Made by a program: the position numbers and the translations under genes
Origin: Scheffersomyces stipitis CBS 6054
Taxonomy: Eukaryota; Ascomycota; Pichiomycetes; Serinales; Debaryomycetaceae
Direction of reading: 5' to 3'
Assembly (NCBI RefSeq): GCF_000209165.1
Contig: NC_009044.1
Location: 1,426,001 to 1,490,000 of the forward strand
Length of the DNA stretch: 64,000 bases
Part shown: piece by piece, positions 49,616 through 61,652 of the stretch
Position numbering within the stretch: the stretch's first letter is position 1
Layout: each line of letters opens with the position of its first letter
Notes under the pieces: generated by a model
Database searches by the model: none
What the model saw: only the letters and a program-made list of their open reading frames with translations
Told to the model about the DNA's origin: nothing

Positions 49616-50359
49616 GTTGGTGTGTGTTAGAAGCTGTTTTACTGGGGTGAATGTTGGTGGTAACTTGGTTGAAATTTGTATGGCTTTTGATGAAAATTTT
49701 CATGACGCTGTGTGCAGGCGAAGTGCATGGACCACGTCCATAATAGGTGAATGGACTCAAATATAGTCTATTTAAACTGGTACTAAAACGTATAAATTGT
49801 AAGAATATATGTCGAGGAAGTGGACTAAGATGGAGCCATTGTGTCCTGAAGTATTGACTCGTTGATATCTGTGCAATTCATATTACTGGAATTGAAATAT
49901 ATTATATGCACATAGCCAAGGGAGATTGAATGTGAGCCGAATGGGACAAACCAGAAGTGGAATGATTCAAGTTTGTGAGGTCTTTTTTGGTGAATAGAAT
50001 GGCAACTGAATCTATCCAATCCATATAATTTGACATTCTTCCTTTATTCCCCTTCTTTTCTCTACCACTTTCACTGCTAAAGTTGCAACTCATCAGTGAT
50101 TTAGTTGCAAAATTGAACTATATGCACACCTAATAATTTCAGCTTTCTACTTTACTAGATACTTCGAATAATAGCCAGAGTCTACAATTTGATATTTGAA
50201 GCACTTATATCCGTTATTTGAATCGCTCTTAAACATTACTATTTGCTTGACTGTTTCGCTGACGGCTTTAAAGAATACATACACAGTCACTTCCTCACTG
50301 TTCTATATTTCGCAGCCATACAAACTACTTGAACTTTGTACATCTATAAGAATCCCATT
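49616..50359. other. eIF3m promoter / kinase 3' region
   Basis: A 740-bp spacer between tandem minus-strand genes. TGAAAATTTTCA at 49691-49702 is an RRPE-type palindrome in the eIF3m promoter. The rest is AT-rich with no supported gene. Confidence 0.6.
49691..49702. promoter_or_regulatory. RRPE-type palindrome upstream of eIF3m gene
   Basis: TGAAAATTTTCA, matching the ribosomal RNA processing element, 76-87 bp before the ATG. It suggests co-regulation with ribosome-biogenesis genes such as EBP2 in this window. No PAC motif was seen beside it. Confidence 0.4.
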
Positions 50360-53242
50360 TTAGTATTCATTCTCATCCTCTTCATTCACCGGCTCAAAGC
50401 CCGACTTTGGCGCTGTAAATGACCCCACCACTGATGTGGACACGAAGTTAGGCTCCCATCTGGTATCACTCCTAGCTGCATCTTTGGGCAGTGGCCCGGA
50501 TACATATCCAGGAGAGGGCAGAGTCTTCGCCTGCTTCTTTTGGTCAAATAGTGTCTTAACAGGGTATTTGGTGTTCATCTTATTTGGTGGTGGCGAATGA
50601 GCTCTATAGTCCATCATCTGACCGTTTCCATACAATGGAGAACTAGACTGGTTGTAAGAGTTGGAAGTAATGTTGTCAGAAAAGATCGGATTCCAACGCT
50701 TTTTCGTCTTACCTTTCGCCAAATCTGGCGAGTTGGCTCTGGCAATATGTGTTGGAGTCAATGTGCCGTCCAAGTCACCGTTTAATGTCGATGCTATTGT
50801 CGGCTTAGTAGGTATTGGTGCCACGAAGTTGCTATTGGACTTGATAGAAGACTCTTCAGACGAGTTGGAAGACAATTGGCTGAGTGAGAACTTCTTGTTG
50901 TGCTTATAAGAAGTAGACCCTGATTTGAGCGAGAAATCAGATCCATTACGCTTATATCCGGGCCGCTTCTTTGCAGAAGCATACTTCAGCTGCGCATTCG
51001 CTCCAAAACTCGACGTCGGCGTCATGGCTGTCGACAGATGTCTGGTGAAGTCTTGCGAGATGTTCAAACTCGACTCATAGGCTCCGTCGTCGTCATCGTC
51101 ATATTCATCGTCCATAGTATCCGTTTCGTCCAAGATATCTAATTCCGATTCCGACATCATCGTTGACATCTGACTCAAATGACTCACTTGACTCATCTGT
51201 GAAATCATCGAAGTCGGCCTGGTTCTCACAGTTCGAGAACCCGATTGGTCGGTTACTGGTGGTGTAGGAGAATTCGTCTCGTTTAAAGTCAAGGAAACTG
51301 CCGGATCTTCAATCGAATCATCTTTGCGCATCGTCAAAGCTGGCTGATTCAAGGTGAAATTCTCCATGAGTGGTCCTGAATGTCTTTCCAGATGTCTGTG
51401 CTCTGCATGTGGAGAGCCACTGTTAACGTCATTCATATCACGTGAAGGTGAACTACGGTTTATGGTGATTTCTAGAGGTCTGTCTTCGTTTTTTTCGTTA
51501 CTGTAGTCAGTTGAAGATTTTGGGAACTGTCTGGAATGGACACTATAGTTTGAGTCCAAGTCTTCTTCCTTTCTCGATTTCTTCCAGAACTGGATCTTGT
51601 TTAAGAAGTTGCCGTTCTTGATCTTCTTCTTGAGTGGCTCGTTGCTTGCAACCACAGAAATATCAGATCGTCTTCGATTATCCTCGGGCACAAAGGATAC
51701 GATTCTCTGCAACGGTGGGCCAGTTTCTACGGTGGCATGCAGATTTTCTCTCTCTCGTGGTGTATCAGGAGCTCCTCGTGATCTGGTAGAGGTAGGCGAG
51801 CCTGGAGAAGAGCCCACGTTTAATAGCCCATTGTTGTCGATTCGTAAAGTGGGCCCAGAGCCAGAAGCCGTTCTGGTATGAGAACTTCGTCTTTCTGCAC
51901 CATCTGAAGACATACGCGACTCTACAGTCTTATTTAACGCTGCACGGCTACCATTTCTGTTGGACGACAAACTCAAACTGGAAATGATTCTCTCTAAAGG
52001 TGGAGCATTACCAGTGACACTCAGGTCAGATAGCGAAAGTGCACTCTTAACTCGCTTTCTTGATTTGCGGAGTGTTCTTTTGGCCTCGTAGTATTTTTTC
52101 TGCTTCTCTCTATAATACTTCCTTTTCTTCTTGGAGAACTCTTGTGTCAACATTAACTCGTAGAAAGCTGTTAACGAATTCATATCATTGCTATAAACAC
52201 AAGCTTGAAGTTCGTCTATGTCGAAGTTCAACTTCTGAAGTCTTTTTATGATTTCTTTCTCTACTTTAGACTGGAACGGTCTGGCGCAATTGCTGTAGTA
52301 CTGATGTATAGAAATGATCGACTCAGTGTCGTTGTATTTTTTGGAGTCTCTCTCGGTGAATTTGTTGTGGATGTCTATCAAGAACTGCGAGTTCAAGATG
52401 TCGTTGAGATGCGGTCTTTCGTTGGGATCTTTGGATAGCATCTTCTGGATAAGTTGGACTAAATGTTGCGGTATATTGTCTCTGTAGAAAGGTTCTTCAT
52501 TGACGATTTTGTACTTTGTTCTGAGATCGTCATCTTCATCAAAGGGCATCTCACCATATATCATAGTAAAGAGAATTACTCCGAGAGCCCAGATATCGCT
52601 CGCAAAACCTGAGTATTTCTCGTTCTTCAACAACTCTGGTGCCATATAGACTGTGGTTCCACAGATAGTCGACAAAAAACGCCTGTTCAGAGGATCAAAC
52701 TCCCGCACAAAGCCAAAGTCTGTAATCTTGACAATCGACCTCTTTTTGTCCGCAAGCAAGATGTTCTCTAGCTTCAAGTCTCGATGACTTAGATTAAGCA
52801 GATGGACATGTCTCAAGGCTAGAACTATCTGAAAGAAAAGGTGCTGGCATTCTCGATAATCTAGACGCTTTTTCTCGTATATATAGTAAAATAATTCCCC
52901 ACCCTGACAATACTCGAGAACGAGCCAGAGATGCGATTCTGTTTTGATAACCTCGTAGAGACTTACGATGTTCTTGTGTTTCAACTGCTTGTGATAGTAG
53001 ATCTCTCGTACAATATTGGGATCATCGACTAGTCCACATTTCAAGACTACTTCTATGTTAAGCAAGACATGCTTGGCCAAGTAAACCTTGCCAAAGGCTC
53101 CCTCGCCTATCTCTTCGATGATACGATAATTGCCAATCTGGGTGACGTTGGGCAGTGTTATGTGGAGGTAGAAATCGTTGAACTGCGCTGCTAGTTGAGC
53201 TCGCTGATTCTGATCACTGATCACTCGGGAAGCACCATTCAT
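50360..53242 (-). CDS. Ser/Thr protein kinase, YPL150W-like
   Basis: 960 residues. The kinase domain occupies about 39-293: GEGAFGKV at 46-53, K68 in VVLKCG, HRDLKLEN at 153-160, DFG at 175-177, the activation loop ending YMAPELL, and the ASDIWALGVILFTMIYGEMPF block. All catalytic residues are present. A segment after the domain contains a coiled, lysine-rich stretch (KKKRKYYREKQKKYYEAKRTL), and the remaining 550 residues are serine-rich, charged and disordered. The kinase domain and the short N-terminal lead (NDFYLHITLPNVTQIGNYRIIEEIGEG) recall S. cerevisiae YPL150W, a kinase of poorly known role; this identification is from memory. A Snf1/Kin4-related kinase is the alternative. Confidence 0.85.
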   Translation of the reverse strand: MNGASRVISDQNQRAQLAAQFNDFYLHITLPNVTQIGNYRIIEEIGEGAFGKVYLAKHVLLNIEVVLKCGLVDDPNIVREIYYHKQLKHKNIVSLYEVIKTESHLWLVLEYCQGGELFYYIYEKKRLDYRECQHLFFQIVLALRHVHLLNLSHRDLKLENILLADKKRSIVKITDFGFVREFDPLNRRFLSTICGTTVYMAPELLKNEKYSGFASDIWALGVILFTMIYGEMPFDEDDDLRTKYKIVNEEPFYRDNIPQHLVQLIQKMLSKDPNERPHLNDILNSQFLIDIHNKFTERDSKKYNDTESIISIHQYYSNCARPFQSKVEKEIIKRLQKLNFDIDELQACVYSNDMNSLTAFYELMLTQEFSKKKRKYYREKQKKYYEAKRTLRKSRKRVKSALSLSDLSVTGNAPPLERIISSLSLSSNRNGSRAALNKTVESRMSSDGAERRSSHTRTASGSGPTLRIDNNGLLNVGSSPGSPTSTRSRGAPDTPRERENLHATVETGPPLQRIVSFVPEDNRRRSDISVVASNEPLKKKIKNGNFLNKIQFWKKSRKEEDLDSNYSVHSRQFPKSSTDYSNEKNEDRPLEITINRSSPSRDMNDVNSGSPHAEHRHLERHSGPLMENFTLNQPALTMRKDDSIEDPAVSLTLNETNSPTPPVTDQSGSRTVRTRPTSMISQMSQVSHLSQMSTMMSESELDILDETDTMDDEYDDDDDGAYESSLNISQDFTRHLSTAMTPTSSFGANAQLKYASAKKRPGYKRNGSDFSLKSGSTSYKHNKKFSLSQLSSNSSEESSIKSNSNFVAPIPTKPTIASTLNGDLDGTLTPTHIARANSPDLAKGKTKKRWNPIFSDNITSNSYNQSSSPLYGNGQMMDYRAHSPPPNKMNTKYPVKTLFDQKKQAKTLPSPGYVSGPLPKDAARSDTRWEPNFVSTSVVGSFTAPKSGFEPVNEEDENEY

Positions 53243-54395
53243 TTACGAATTGTTTATGATTGAAGAATTAAAGGAATGGCTCTCTGAAAAATGAGACTTT
53301 GATAATGAAACAAAGTAGATGTGGATGTGGATGACAATAACTGTAGCAATAGCTCGCTCCGATGAGTGTGATGGGTATACGGCCGATGGGAAGCTAATGG
53401 TAAAAGCTATGTAATAAGAATGGAAATGTGAAGATGTAAGAATTGAAGATTGAAGTGAAGTTGTAGGCTTTTATGGAATGAGAATGAAAAACCAGTCCTA
53501 TGGATTAACAGAATCTTTACAGTGACAATGAATGTCGTAGGACGGAATACTTCACTTAGATAGGCTGGCCTATATGTGTTTCGGGGAAGGTATAGGTAAA
53601 CTTGTTCGCTAATCGTATTATGCTTATTGTTCTTTCTTAACTATGGAGTAGGCTGTCTTGATAGTAGGCTTTTTTTTCGGTTGGCAATTTCACGACGGCC
53701 GGATTTGAGTTCCGGGGTGTAAAAATAGTTGACTCTACACTTTTGCACTTTATTGCTACTTGGCCCTTCACGTACTTTTCTTTGAGGTGGCATGTCAGTT
53801 CCGACTGCAGGCTCCACACTGCCAATCTGCCAAATCTTTGAAACATGGCAGAACGACGACTGTGTTCAGCCATCCATCTGTTTGTCTTCACCTCATTATT
53901 GCTGCGCAAGTTCCGGTAAAACATTGCTTAAACTGCAGAACGCGACCGGTTCAATTCGGTCTGGGGATGGTCGGTGGCACCAACCCGGCCTGGAATACCG
54001 GTGGCGGGGTTACAGTGGGGTGTATTCTGTACGCAGGGCATTTTACTACTTAGCAAACATTATGTACCTCGAATTAAACGGTTCGCAATTCTCTCACGAA
54101 CTCCGATCTTCCATAAGTCATGGTTCGCCTTCAGTTTGTAGCTCATTTTATTGAGTTCCGACTTCTTCTAATTCTCCTGTCGCCGAGACAATAGTGGGAA
54201 AAGAGCGAAATGTGACCAGGTTCCTATGCGTCGGGTGATTGTGTCTTGTGATGTTCGGAACGTGACATGGCACGTGACTGAAAATTTCCACTATGTCCTA
54301 GCCTTTAGATATACTGGAATATTCCTATTCTATCTCTACAGTAATAGTGTCCAGAGTCTGTTTCTTTTTCACATCCCCAGCCGTAGTATAGAAAG
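53243..54395. other. Divergent region, kinase / SUV3
   Basis: A 1.15-kb region with both promoters. GCACGTGA at 54270-54277 lies about 120 bp before SUV3. The stretch 53640-54060 is more GC-rich than its surroundings and has a five-base-pair hairpin around a B-box-like GGTTCAATTC (about 53948-53957), but no tRNA can be folded. No supported gene. Confidence 0.6.
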
Positions 54396-56606
54396 ATGAT
54401 CCTGTTACGACTGCCTGGGTTTCGAGTTGGCTCAACCCGTAGGAGTTTCTCTGTAGACAGAATACGGAGACCTCATCTCATCTCAAGATCATTCTGCATT
54501 TCTACAAGTGTACGAGAAACAGCCACTAGAACAACTTCCTCGCCGACTAATGTCACAGATGCGTCTCAGATATATAGGCGAACTCCTCCGTATGCTCAAC
54601 TTCCGAAGTACGCTAAACAAAAGGTCCAGATCGACTTCTCTTCACTGCCAGAAGACCAGCTCCAGCAACTAGTTAGAATACCCATGTCTCGACTCTATGA
54701 CCAATTTCAACAACGACTGTTTTCTGGAGCTTACGCTGGACTCAATTCTGCTACTCGTCAGGAAGCTGAATTGGTGCTTTCAAAATTGAAGCAACGACTT
54801 TTCAACGAATTCGGTGTATTCACCAAGCTTTCACACGAAGAGCAGTTAGCCAAAGTTAATGGGTTGTCTCTAGTACAGTATATGAACCCTCGATTTGCCG
54901 ATATATGTCCGCTTATCTATCTGATAGATGCAGAAAAATATCCCAAAGGGTACATCGAATTCAACGGCTTGGAGACCAAGATTGACTTGTTAACTCTCAT
55001 TATGACAAATCTTGTCTTCAAAGAGTACATGGTGTATAAGATAGAAACATCCAAAAACACCGACCAGGACTATATAGACTTATCCAACCCTGCTCAGTGG
55101 TTTCCTGAGGCCCGTAAGATGAAGAGAAAGATCGTAATGCATGTTGGTCCTACCAACAGTGGAAAGACATACAATTCGTTGAAGAAGTTGGCTGAGGCTA
55201 AAACTGGCTATTATGCTGGACCATTGAGATTGTTGGCACGAGAGATTTACGAAAAGTTTCTTCTGACGAATGTCAGGTGTAATTTGATTACGGGAGAAGA
55301 AATCATCCCCTGTATGGATAAGTTTGGGAAAGTCAGTGGGATTTCATCTGGAACCATTGAAATGATTCCCCTTCACAAGAAGATGGATGTTTGTGTTATT
55401 GATGAAATTCAGATGATAGCAGATCCAGGAAGAGGATCTATATGGACCAACGCTCTTTTGGGAGTGTTAGCTAAAGAAATTCACTTGTGTGGAGAAGAAA
55501 GTGCTGTGCCTTTAATCAAGAAGTTGGCCAAGATGACTGGTGACGAAGTTGAAGTCAAGCAATATAAGCGACTAGGCGAGTTGAAGGTGACTGATAAGGC
55601 TATCTCATATAACAAGCTCGAGAAGGGTGATTGTTTGGTGGCATTTTCCAAACACAAGATCTTACAGTTAAAGTGTGAAATTGAACGTAGAACCAATCTC
55701 AGTGTTGGTGTCGTTTATGGAGCCTTACCTCCAGAAATCAGATCTGAGCAATCGAGAAAGTTCAACAGCGGAGAATTTGATATCTTGGTAGCTTCTGATG
55801 CTGTTGGAATGGGACTCAATTTGAAGATCAAGAGAATCATCTTCCAGACGGTAAGAAAGTTCGACGGAAAGGAAATGACCAACTTGACTGTTTCAAGCGT
55901 AAAACAAATTGCTGGTAGAGCTGGTAGATACTCCGAGACGCATGGAATGCAGACAGGATATGTTTCAGCACTTACGTCTCGAGACTTGATGTATATCAAA
56001 CAAGCCATGAATGCCCCCATCAGAGAGTTGGAAAAGGCAGCGATCTGGCCAACATTTGATATATGGAAACAGTACATGGCAAAGTTTTCTAAAGACGAAT
56101 CATTGTACGATTCGTTGTTGCAGTTCGAAAGAGAGACGAAGGACAAGAGAATGGAGCATTACTATGTTGCCACAGTGGATGACAAGGCGGAGCTCATGAA
56201 GCTCTTCTTACGAGAAAACCTATACAAAAAGGTTCCCATCGACGACCAGTTGATCTTAAGTTTGTGTCCTATTAACTTAAACATGTCATCTCCCGAGGTC
56301 ACTGAAATGACGTTCAAGTATATCAAGAATGTTCATCAGAGAACCACCAAGACAATCTTTGACTTCGGCTTTATTGACCATAAGCTCCTTACGACTTCGC
56401 CCAATATTGCTTCTGTGCACTTTGACAAGAGTGCGGCCTTGCTTCGTCTTCTTGAAGATCACCATAAGGTAGTGTTGATGTTCTTGTGGTTGAGCCAAAG
56501 ATTTCCAACGTTGTTTGTAGATAAGGAGAGTGCTACCGAGTTGAAGACATTGATAGAAAAGAGGATCCAGCAGGAGTTGTCCCATTTAAGGCGGATCAGC
56601 AGGTAA
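54396..56606 (+). CDS. SUV3: Mitochondrial RNA helicase Suv3
   Basis: ATP-dependent helicase of the mitochondrial degradosome, which works with the exoribonuclease Dss1 to degrade introns and surplus RNA. 736 residues (S. cerevisiae 737). The first 50 residues are rich in Arg, Ser and Leu with no acidic residue for the first 20, a matrix presequence. Motifs: GPTNSGKT (Walker A, from about residue 251), YAGPLRLLAREIYEK, DEIQM (about 336), and lobe 2 with YGALPPEIRSEQ, FDILVASDAVGMGLNL and QIAGRAGRY (about 503). The C-terminal helical domain is also present. Complete and without frameshift. Confidence 0.97.
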   Translation: MILLRLPGFRVGSTRRSFSVDRIRRPHLISRSFCISTSVRETATRTTSSPTNVTDASQIYRRTPPYAQLPKYAKQKVQIDFSSLPEDQLQQLVRIPMSRLYDQFQQRLFSGAYAGLNSATRQEAELVLSKLKQRLFNEFGVFTKLSHEEQLAKVNGLSLVQYMNPRFADICPLIYLIDAEKYPKGYIEFNGLETKIDLLTLIMTNLVFKEYMVYKIETSKNTDQDYIDLSNPAQWFPEARKMKRKIVMHVGPTNSGKTYNSLKKLAEAKTGYYAGPLRLLAREIYEKFLLTNVRCNLITGEEIIPCMDKFGKVSGISSGTIEMIPLHKKMDVCVIDEIQMIADPGRGSIWTNALLGVLAKEIHLCGEESAVPLIKKLAKMTGDEVEVKQYKRLGELKVTDKAISYNKLEKGDCLVAFSKHKILQLKCEIERRTNLSVGVVYGALPPEIRSEQSRKFNSGEFDILVASDAVGMGLNLKIKRIIFQTVRKFDGKEMTNLTVSSVKQIAGRAGRYSETHGMQTGYVSALTSRDLMYIKQAMNAPIRELEKAAIWPTFDIWKQYMAKFSKDESLYDSLLQFERETKDKRMEHYYVATVDDKAELMKLFLRENLYKKVPIDDQLILSLCPINLNMSSPEVTEMTFKYIKNVHQRTTKTIFDFGFIDHKLLTTSPNIASVHFDKSAALLRLLEDHHKVVLMFLWLSQRFPTLFVDKESATELKTLIEKRIQQELSHLRRISR

Positions 56607-57124
56607 ATGTATATAGAATAGAATGCGTGTAAATAAATGATAGAATGGGTTAGCTGTTAACATTATTGTAATATGGCATGGAAACTTGAGATTCTGTTTG
56701 AGAGATAATTAAATGAAAGAAGAGCACTAAGATGTGCGAGTAGAAGAATGAATTGCTCATAATACATACGAACAACATTAAAGCTACTTTGTCGCTACAT
56801 TATTATGTATTTGCTGGAATTTATAGCAGGTGTAGCAGAATATAACTTTGTATTCTATATGAAAATGAAATTGTATTACTTGCGGTCTGATTGTAATTGA
56901 ATTGCCCCAAAAAAACCCCAGAAAATAATCTGCAACAAAAATGCGCGGAGGACCGTCCCCCAATTTTTTACCAATGTGGTAGTGCTCCCCCACGCCCAAC
57001 ATGAATTCACTCCAGAAATTATTCACTACTTATACGAGAGAGATCCCAACCAGAATCTACCTCAAACAGCCAAACGCAAACGACGGTTACACCAGCTGTT
57101 TGTATTTCTAACTGCATATTCGCA
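56607..57124. other. SUV3-gluconokinase spacer
   Basis: A 520-bp spacer between tandem plus-strand genes. A C-rich patch follows at about 56900-57000 (CCCCAAAAAAACCCC and CCCCCAATTTTTT), a possible stress-type CCCC motif for the gluconokinase promoter. No supported gene. Confidence 0.6.
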
Positions 57125-57694
57125 ATGACCACCCAGCCATCCAAAAGTGTAGTTATCGTTGTCGGGGGCCCTGCTGGAACCGGCAAGACTACTGTTTCCC
57201 AGGCATTGGGAGAACATTTTTCATGTCCAGTAGTTGAAGGAGATGAACTCCATCCGCAGGCTAATGTCGACAAGATGTCGTCTGGCATTCCGCTCACAGA
57301 TGAAGACAGATGGGGATGGTTGACTGAGTTGAGTCAGGTGGCCAGCAGCAAGAGTGTGGAGGGTCTGAACGAGCTGAAGAAGGCCGTAGTGTCTTGTTCG
57401 ATGTTGAAAAAGGTGTATAGAGACCATATTAAGAAAAGTGCTGTGGATGGAGGATCCAGCATTGAGTTCCGGTTTGTGTTCTTGTATACGACATTCGAAG
57501 AGTTGTTGCAGAGAGTCGGGAACCGTAAGGACCATTTCATGAAGTCTGACATGGTGAAGTCGCAATTCGACATCATGGAGATTCCTGAGGGAGACGAGTT
57601 GTTGGAAAATGGGGGAGAAGCCGTGGCAGTGAATGCTACAGGAAAGAGCCCCGAACAGATCAATACTGAGGTTATCGCCGCCTTGGAAAGGTAG
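57125..57694 (+). CDS. Gluconokinase
   Basis: Phosphorylates gluconate to 6-phosphogluconate, feeding the pentose phosphate pathway. 189 residues, typical of the GntK family (about 175-195). GGPAGTGKTT (Walker A, 14-23), then the substrate-binding block EGDELHPQANVDKMSSGIPLTDEDRWGWL, characteristic of gluconokinases and distinguishing them from shikimate kinase, then VVSCSMLKKVYRDHI. A fungal insertion-free, cytosolic form like S. cerevisiae YDR248C. The ATG at 57125 is the only start upstream of the P-loop. No evidence of a gluconate operon or neighbour. Confidence 0.92.
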   Translation: MTTQPSKSVVIVVGGPAGTGKTTVSQALGEHFSCPVVEGDELHPQANVDKMSSGIPLTDEDRWGWLTELSQVASSKSVEGLNELKKAVVSCSMLKKVYRDHIKKSAVDGGSSIEFRFVFLYTTFEELLQRVGNRKDHFMKSDMVKSQFDIMEIPEGDELLENGGEAVAVNATGKSPEQINTEVIAALER

Positions 57695-58989
57695 CGAAGT
57701 GTGACGACATGAAAGCAGAATATCACAGAGAATGAAGTGTCTATTGATTACCATGGAGCATTTAGCATGAATGAGAAACGAATAGATTATAGAGTTACAT
57801 AGTAGCGAATAGAACATAGAAGAATAAAACACAAGTTAAACGGATCTACAAGGTTTATGGATTAGTATAACAATCTGGTGTTGATATTGTGTTCTAAAGA
57901 AGGTGTCACATTGCACCATTCAAATCGATTGCAAAATCGCAGCCATTCTTGCTGCCTCCCGATCTCAGAGAGTCGAACCGAGAAAAGAAGGTGAAAAGTA
58001 GAAACGTAGCTGGAGATGGTGCTGGAGTCGTTTGTAAGGATAGAGAAGTAGGGAGTATATGATAATTATACAGCAATTCTTCAGATTGTGGGATTAGAAT
58101 TAAAACTGTGTGCTAGTTTATCTGAATTACTGCGAAATATCAAGAAATTACAATTGAGCTTAAGGACCCATGAAACTCACAGATCAGACGAAACTGTAGA
58201 CAAACTTGCCAAACAGCAGAAGCATGGGAACATATACGATTGAACATTTACACATTAAGATAATCAGAACAATCACATGGTTTGATTTGAAAGTGGGATT
58301 TCTGCCCCAGAATTCTGTTCCCACATGACAGAATTGGCAAAATTGTCTTTTCAATTATAACTAGACTCAGACCGTGCAAAAAACGCTCCGAAAGACTGGA
58401 AATGGAGCGAAAGAGATCGCCAACGGCCAGTCCATCCCGACTCTCTTATATATACAGACATTTTATCTACACCAGTTGATCTTTTTGCCATTTTACCATT
58501 TCTCCATATACAGCTTATTCTGTCTCACTCAAATTCCCAGATTCAGACTAATTAGCCAAACCTGTATACCTCAAGCCTTCGTTCCCCTCCAGCCATCACC
58601 AAATACAAGTCATCTCTGGTTTAACCCTCAAAAGGAAGCCTGGTCGTCCTCGTGGAACCTCACTGTGTCAGTCCAGTCCCACTAGCTTTATCCTCGGTTT
58701 AACTGAACCCCGGTCAAGCTTCGCTTCGTTTCCGTGCACTTCGCTTCGGTTATCGTAGCCAAAAAATCTGAAAAATCCCACATCGTCAGGTGTGAGTTGA
58801 GCCTCACCGGTGCTTCAATAGAGTGTCGCTGAGACTTACGCTGCCTGTAAGATATACGAATACCTACTATCTACTGTCTATATTATCCCTAGTTACCTTA
58901 TCTTAGTCTTTCTTTGCTACCGTTTGCTATCTGAAAAATTGAAAGATTGAAACTGAAATTCCGGAAATTTTTCATACCTCATCGCCGAT
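57695..58989. other. Gluconokinase-ENV9 intergenic region
   Basis: A 1.3-kb region. A TATATATA at about 58446-58453 is followed by a long pyrimidine-rich stretch (58470-58640), the look of a promoter and leader, yet the ENV9 ATG is 350 bp further on. Either ENV9 has a long leader or an unannotated transcript starts here. TATACGA occurs at 58233-58239 and 58853-58859. GAGTCGAACC at about 57970-57979 resembles a reversed tRNA B box, but no A box follows. Confidence 0.55.
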
Positions 58990-60015
58990 ATGTCTTCTAT
59001 ATCCACCGATTCGTTGCCGTACTTCGATCCGGCTGTCGATAGGAGAGTGGCTCTCATCACCGGAGGCAATTCCGGAATCGGCTACTACACGGTGCTCCAG
59101 CTTTATCTCCATGGCTATGTAGTGTACATCGCCGGTAGATCTCGCTCGAGAGTGTTGAAGTCCATCAAGGAATTGAAGGAAAAAGCCAACACCATTACAA
59201 AAGATTACGAAATCCAAAACGCAAATACGAATTTGACTTCTCCAAAGCGTTGTCTCGGTGAATTGGTCTATTTGGAAATCGATCTTTCCAGCTTATCATC
59301 TGTTATTGCTGCCGTCGATACCTTCTCCAACATGGAACTGAAGTTGAATCTTCTCATAAACAACGCTGGAGCCATGGCTGTTCCATATGCTCTAACCAGA
59401 GACAATTTTGAGATTCAGCTCCAAACCAACTTCGTGTCGCCGTTTCTTCTCACTACTAAGTTGCTACCTTTACTAGAGAGAACCGCGGACTTGTACCCCA
59501 GCACAGAACCTCCTCGCGTAGTTTATCTAAGTAGCATTGGCCACAAGTTTGCTATTCGTTTCTTCTCGTTAAACACTTCCTTCAACTACAGGCCGAACCT
59601 ATTGTTCACCTGGCTTCGTTACGGAATGGCCAAAACAGCAGGCATCCACTTTATGAAGATGCTAGCTTTGCGTAATCCTAAGATCCTCTGTATGCTGGTG
59701 CATCCGGGCTTTGTGATGAATACAAACTTGTTCACTTACTGGACCCGTTTGCCCATCATCGGGATCCTCTTCTGGTGCTTCTTCCAGATTTTTGGCTACT
59801 TTCTCGGCGTATCCAACGATGAAGGATCGGATGCGATCATTAAATGCTGTCTCGAACCAAAACTCTCCTTGGAAAATGATAATGGGAAGTACTTTGTTAC
59901 TGGAGGCATCGAGGCAGAGCCTTCCAAGGTTGCCAGCAACATGGACTACGCAGCAAGAACATGGATATGGACCGTTCATGAACTCAGCGAGAGGGGAATC
60001 ACAATTCCAAACTAA
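58990..60015 (+). CDS. ENV9: Short-chain dehydrogenase Env9-like
   Basis: NADP(H)-type oxidoreductase of the short-chain dehydrogenase/reductase family; Env9 of S. cerevisiae sits on lipid droplets and affects their shape and vacuole function. 341 residues. TGGNSGIG at 24-31 (cofactor), LINNAG, and the catalytic pair Y211-K215 in YGMAKTAG. The C-terminal half agrees closely with S. cerevisiae YOR246C: VHPGFVMNTNLFTYWTRLPI, GILFWCFFQIFGYFLGVSN and DNGKYFVTGG. The hydrophobic segment at about 255-280 is the likely membrane or droplet anchor. The ATG at 58990 gives the same SLPYFDPAVDR N-terminus as the family. Confidence 0.92.
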   Translation: MSSISTDSLPYFDPAVDRRVALITGGNSGIGYYTVLQLYLHGYVVYIAGRSRSRVLKSIKELKEKANTITKDYEIQNANTNLTSPKRCLGELVYLEIDLSSLSSVIAAVDTFSNMELKLNLLINNAGAMAVPYALTRDNFEIQLQTNFVSPFLLTTKLLPLLERTADLYPSTEPPRVVYLSSIGHKFAIRFFSLNTSFNYRPNLLFTWLRYGMAKTAGIHFMKMLALRNPKILCMLVHPGFVMNTNLFTYWTRLPIIGILFWCFFQIFGYFLGVSNDEGSDAIIKCCLEPKLSLENDNGKYFVTGGIEAEPSKVASNMDYAARTWIWTVHELSERGITIPN

Positions 60016-60313
60016 CTTAACATTTAACTGCATAATTGTCATACCACAAAAACTTGATCCATTCGTTTTGTTCTAATACAGCTTCACTTCTCTACACTCT
60101 TTAATATACACAATGGACATGATGTTGAAACTTGTAAGTAGCTCGTTGTAATTGTCTAAACTTTAGCGTATCCTCTGAGTTATTGGTTATGCTATACTGT
60201 TTTTGAACTGATAGGCAACTTTCTACAGTTGGACTTTCTCATTTACTCTCTCTAGTATCTACATTTTCTCTTATATCTACCTCTTTATTATATCTACTCT
60301 ATTTTGAATAAAC

Positions 60314-61549
<1,236 letters not shown>

Positions 61550-61637
61550 TTATATGTTTTGCTTAGAAAAGTATGTTGCAAATGAATTTTGAAACATTTT
61601 TCAGATTCTATGTGTCTTATATATTTATTTGAAAAGT

Positions 61638-61644
61638 TATACGA
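61638..61644 (-). promoter_or_regulatory. Sterol-response core upstream of ERG10
   Basis: TATACGA on the plus strand, so TCGTATA on the ERG10 strand, 110-116 bp before the ATG. It is the Upc2-type core, as upstream of ERG20. Confidence 0.5.
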
Positions 61645-61652
61645 GAAGCGAG

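Noticed and set aside
53941..53965. tRNA B-box-like GGTTCAATTC in a hairpin
   Set aside because: The hairpin loop is eight bases and no A box or acceptor stem can be formed.
57961..57985. Reverse tRNA B-box-like GAGTCGAACC
   Set aside because: No A box in the required position on the minus strand.
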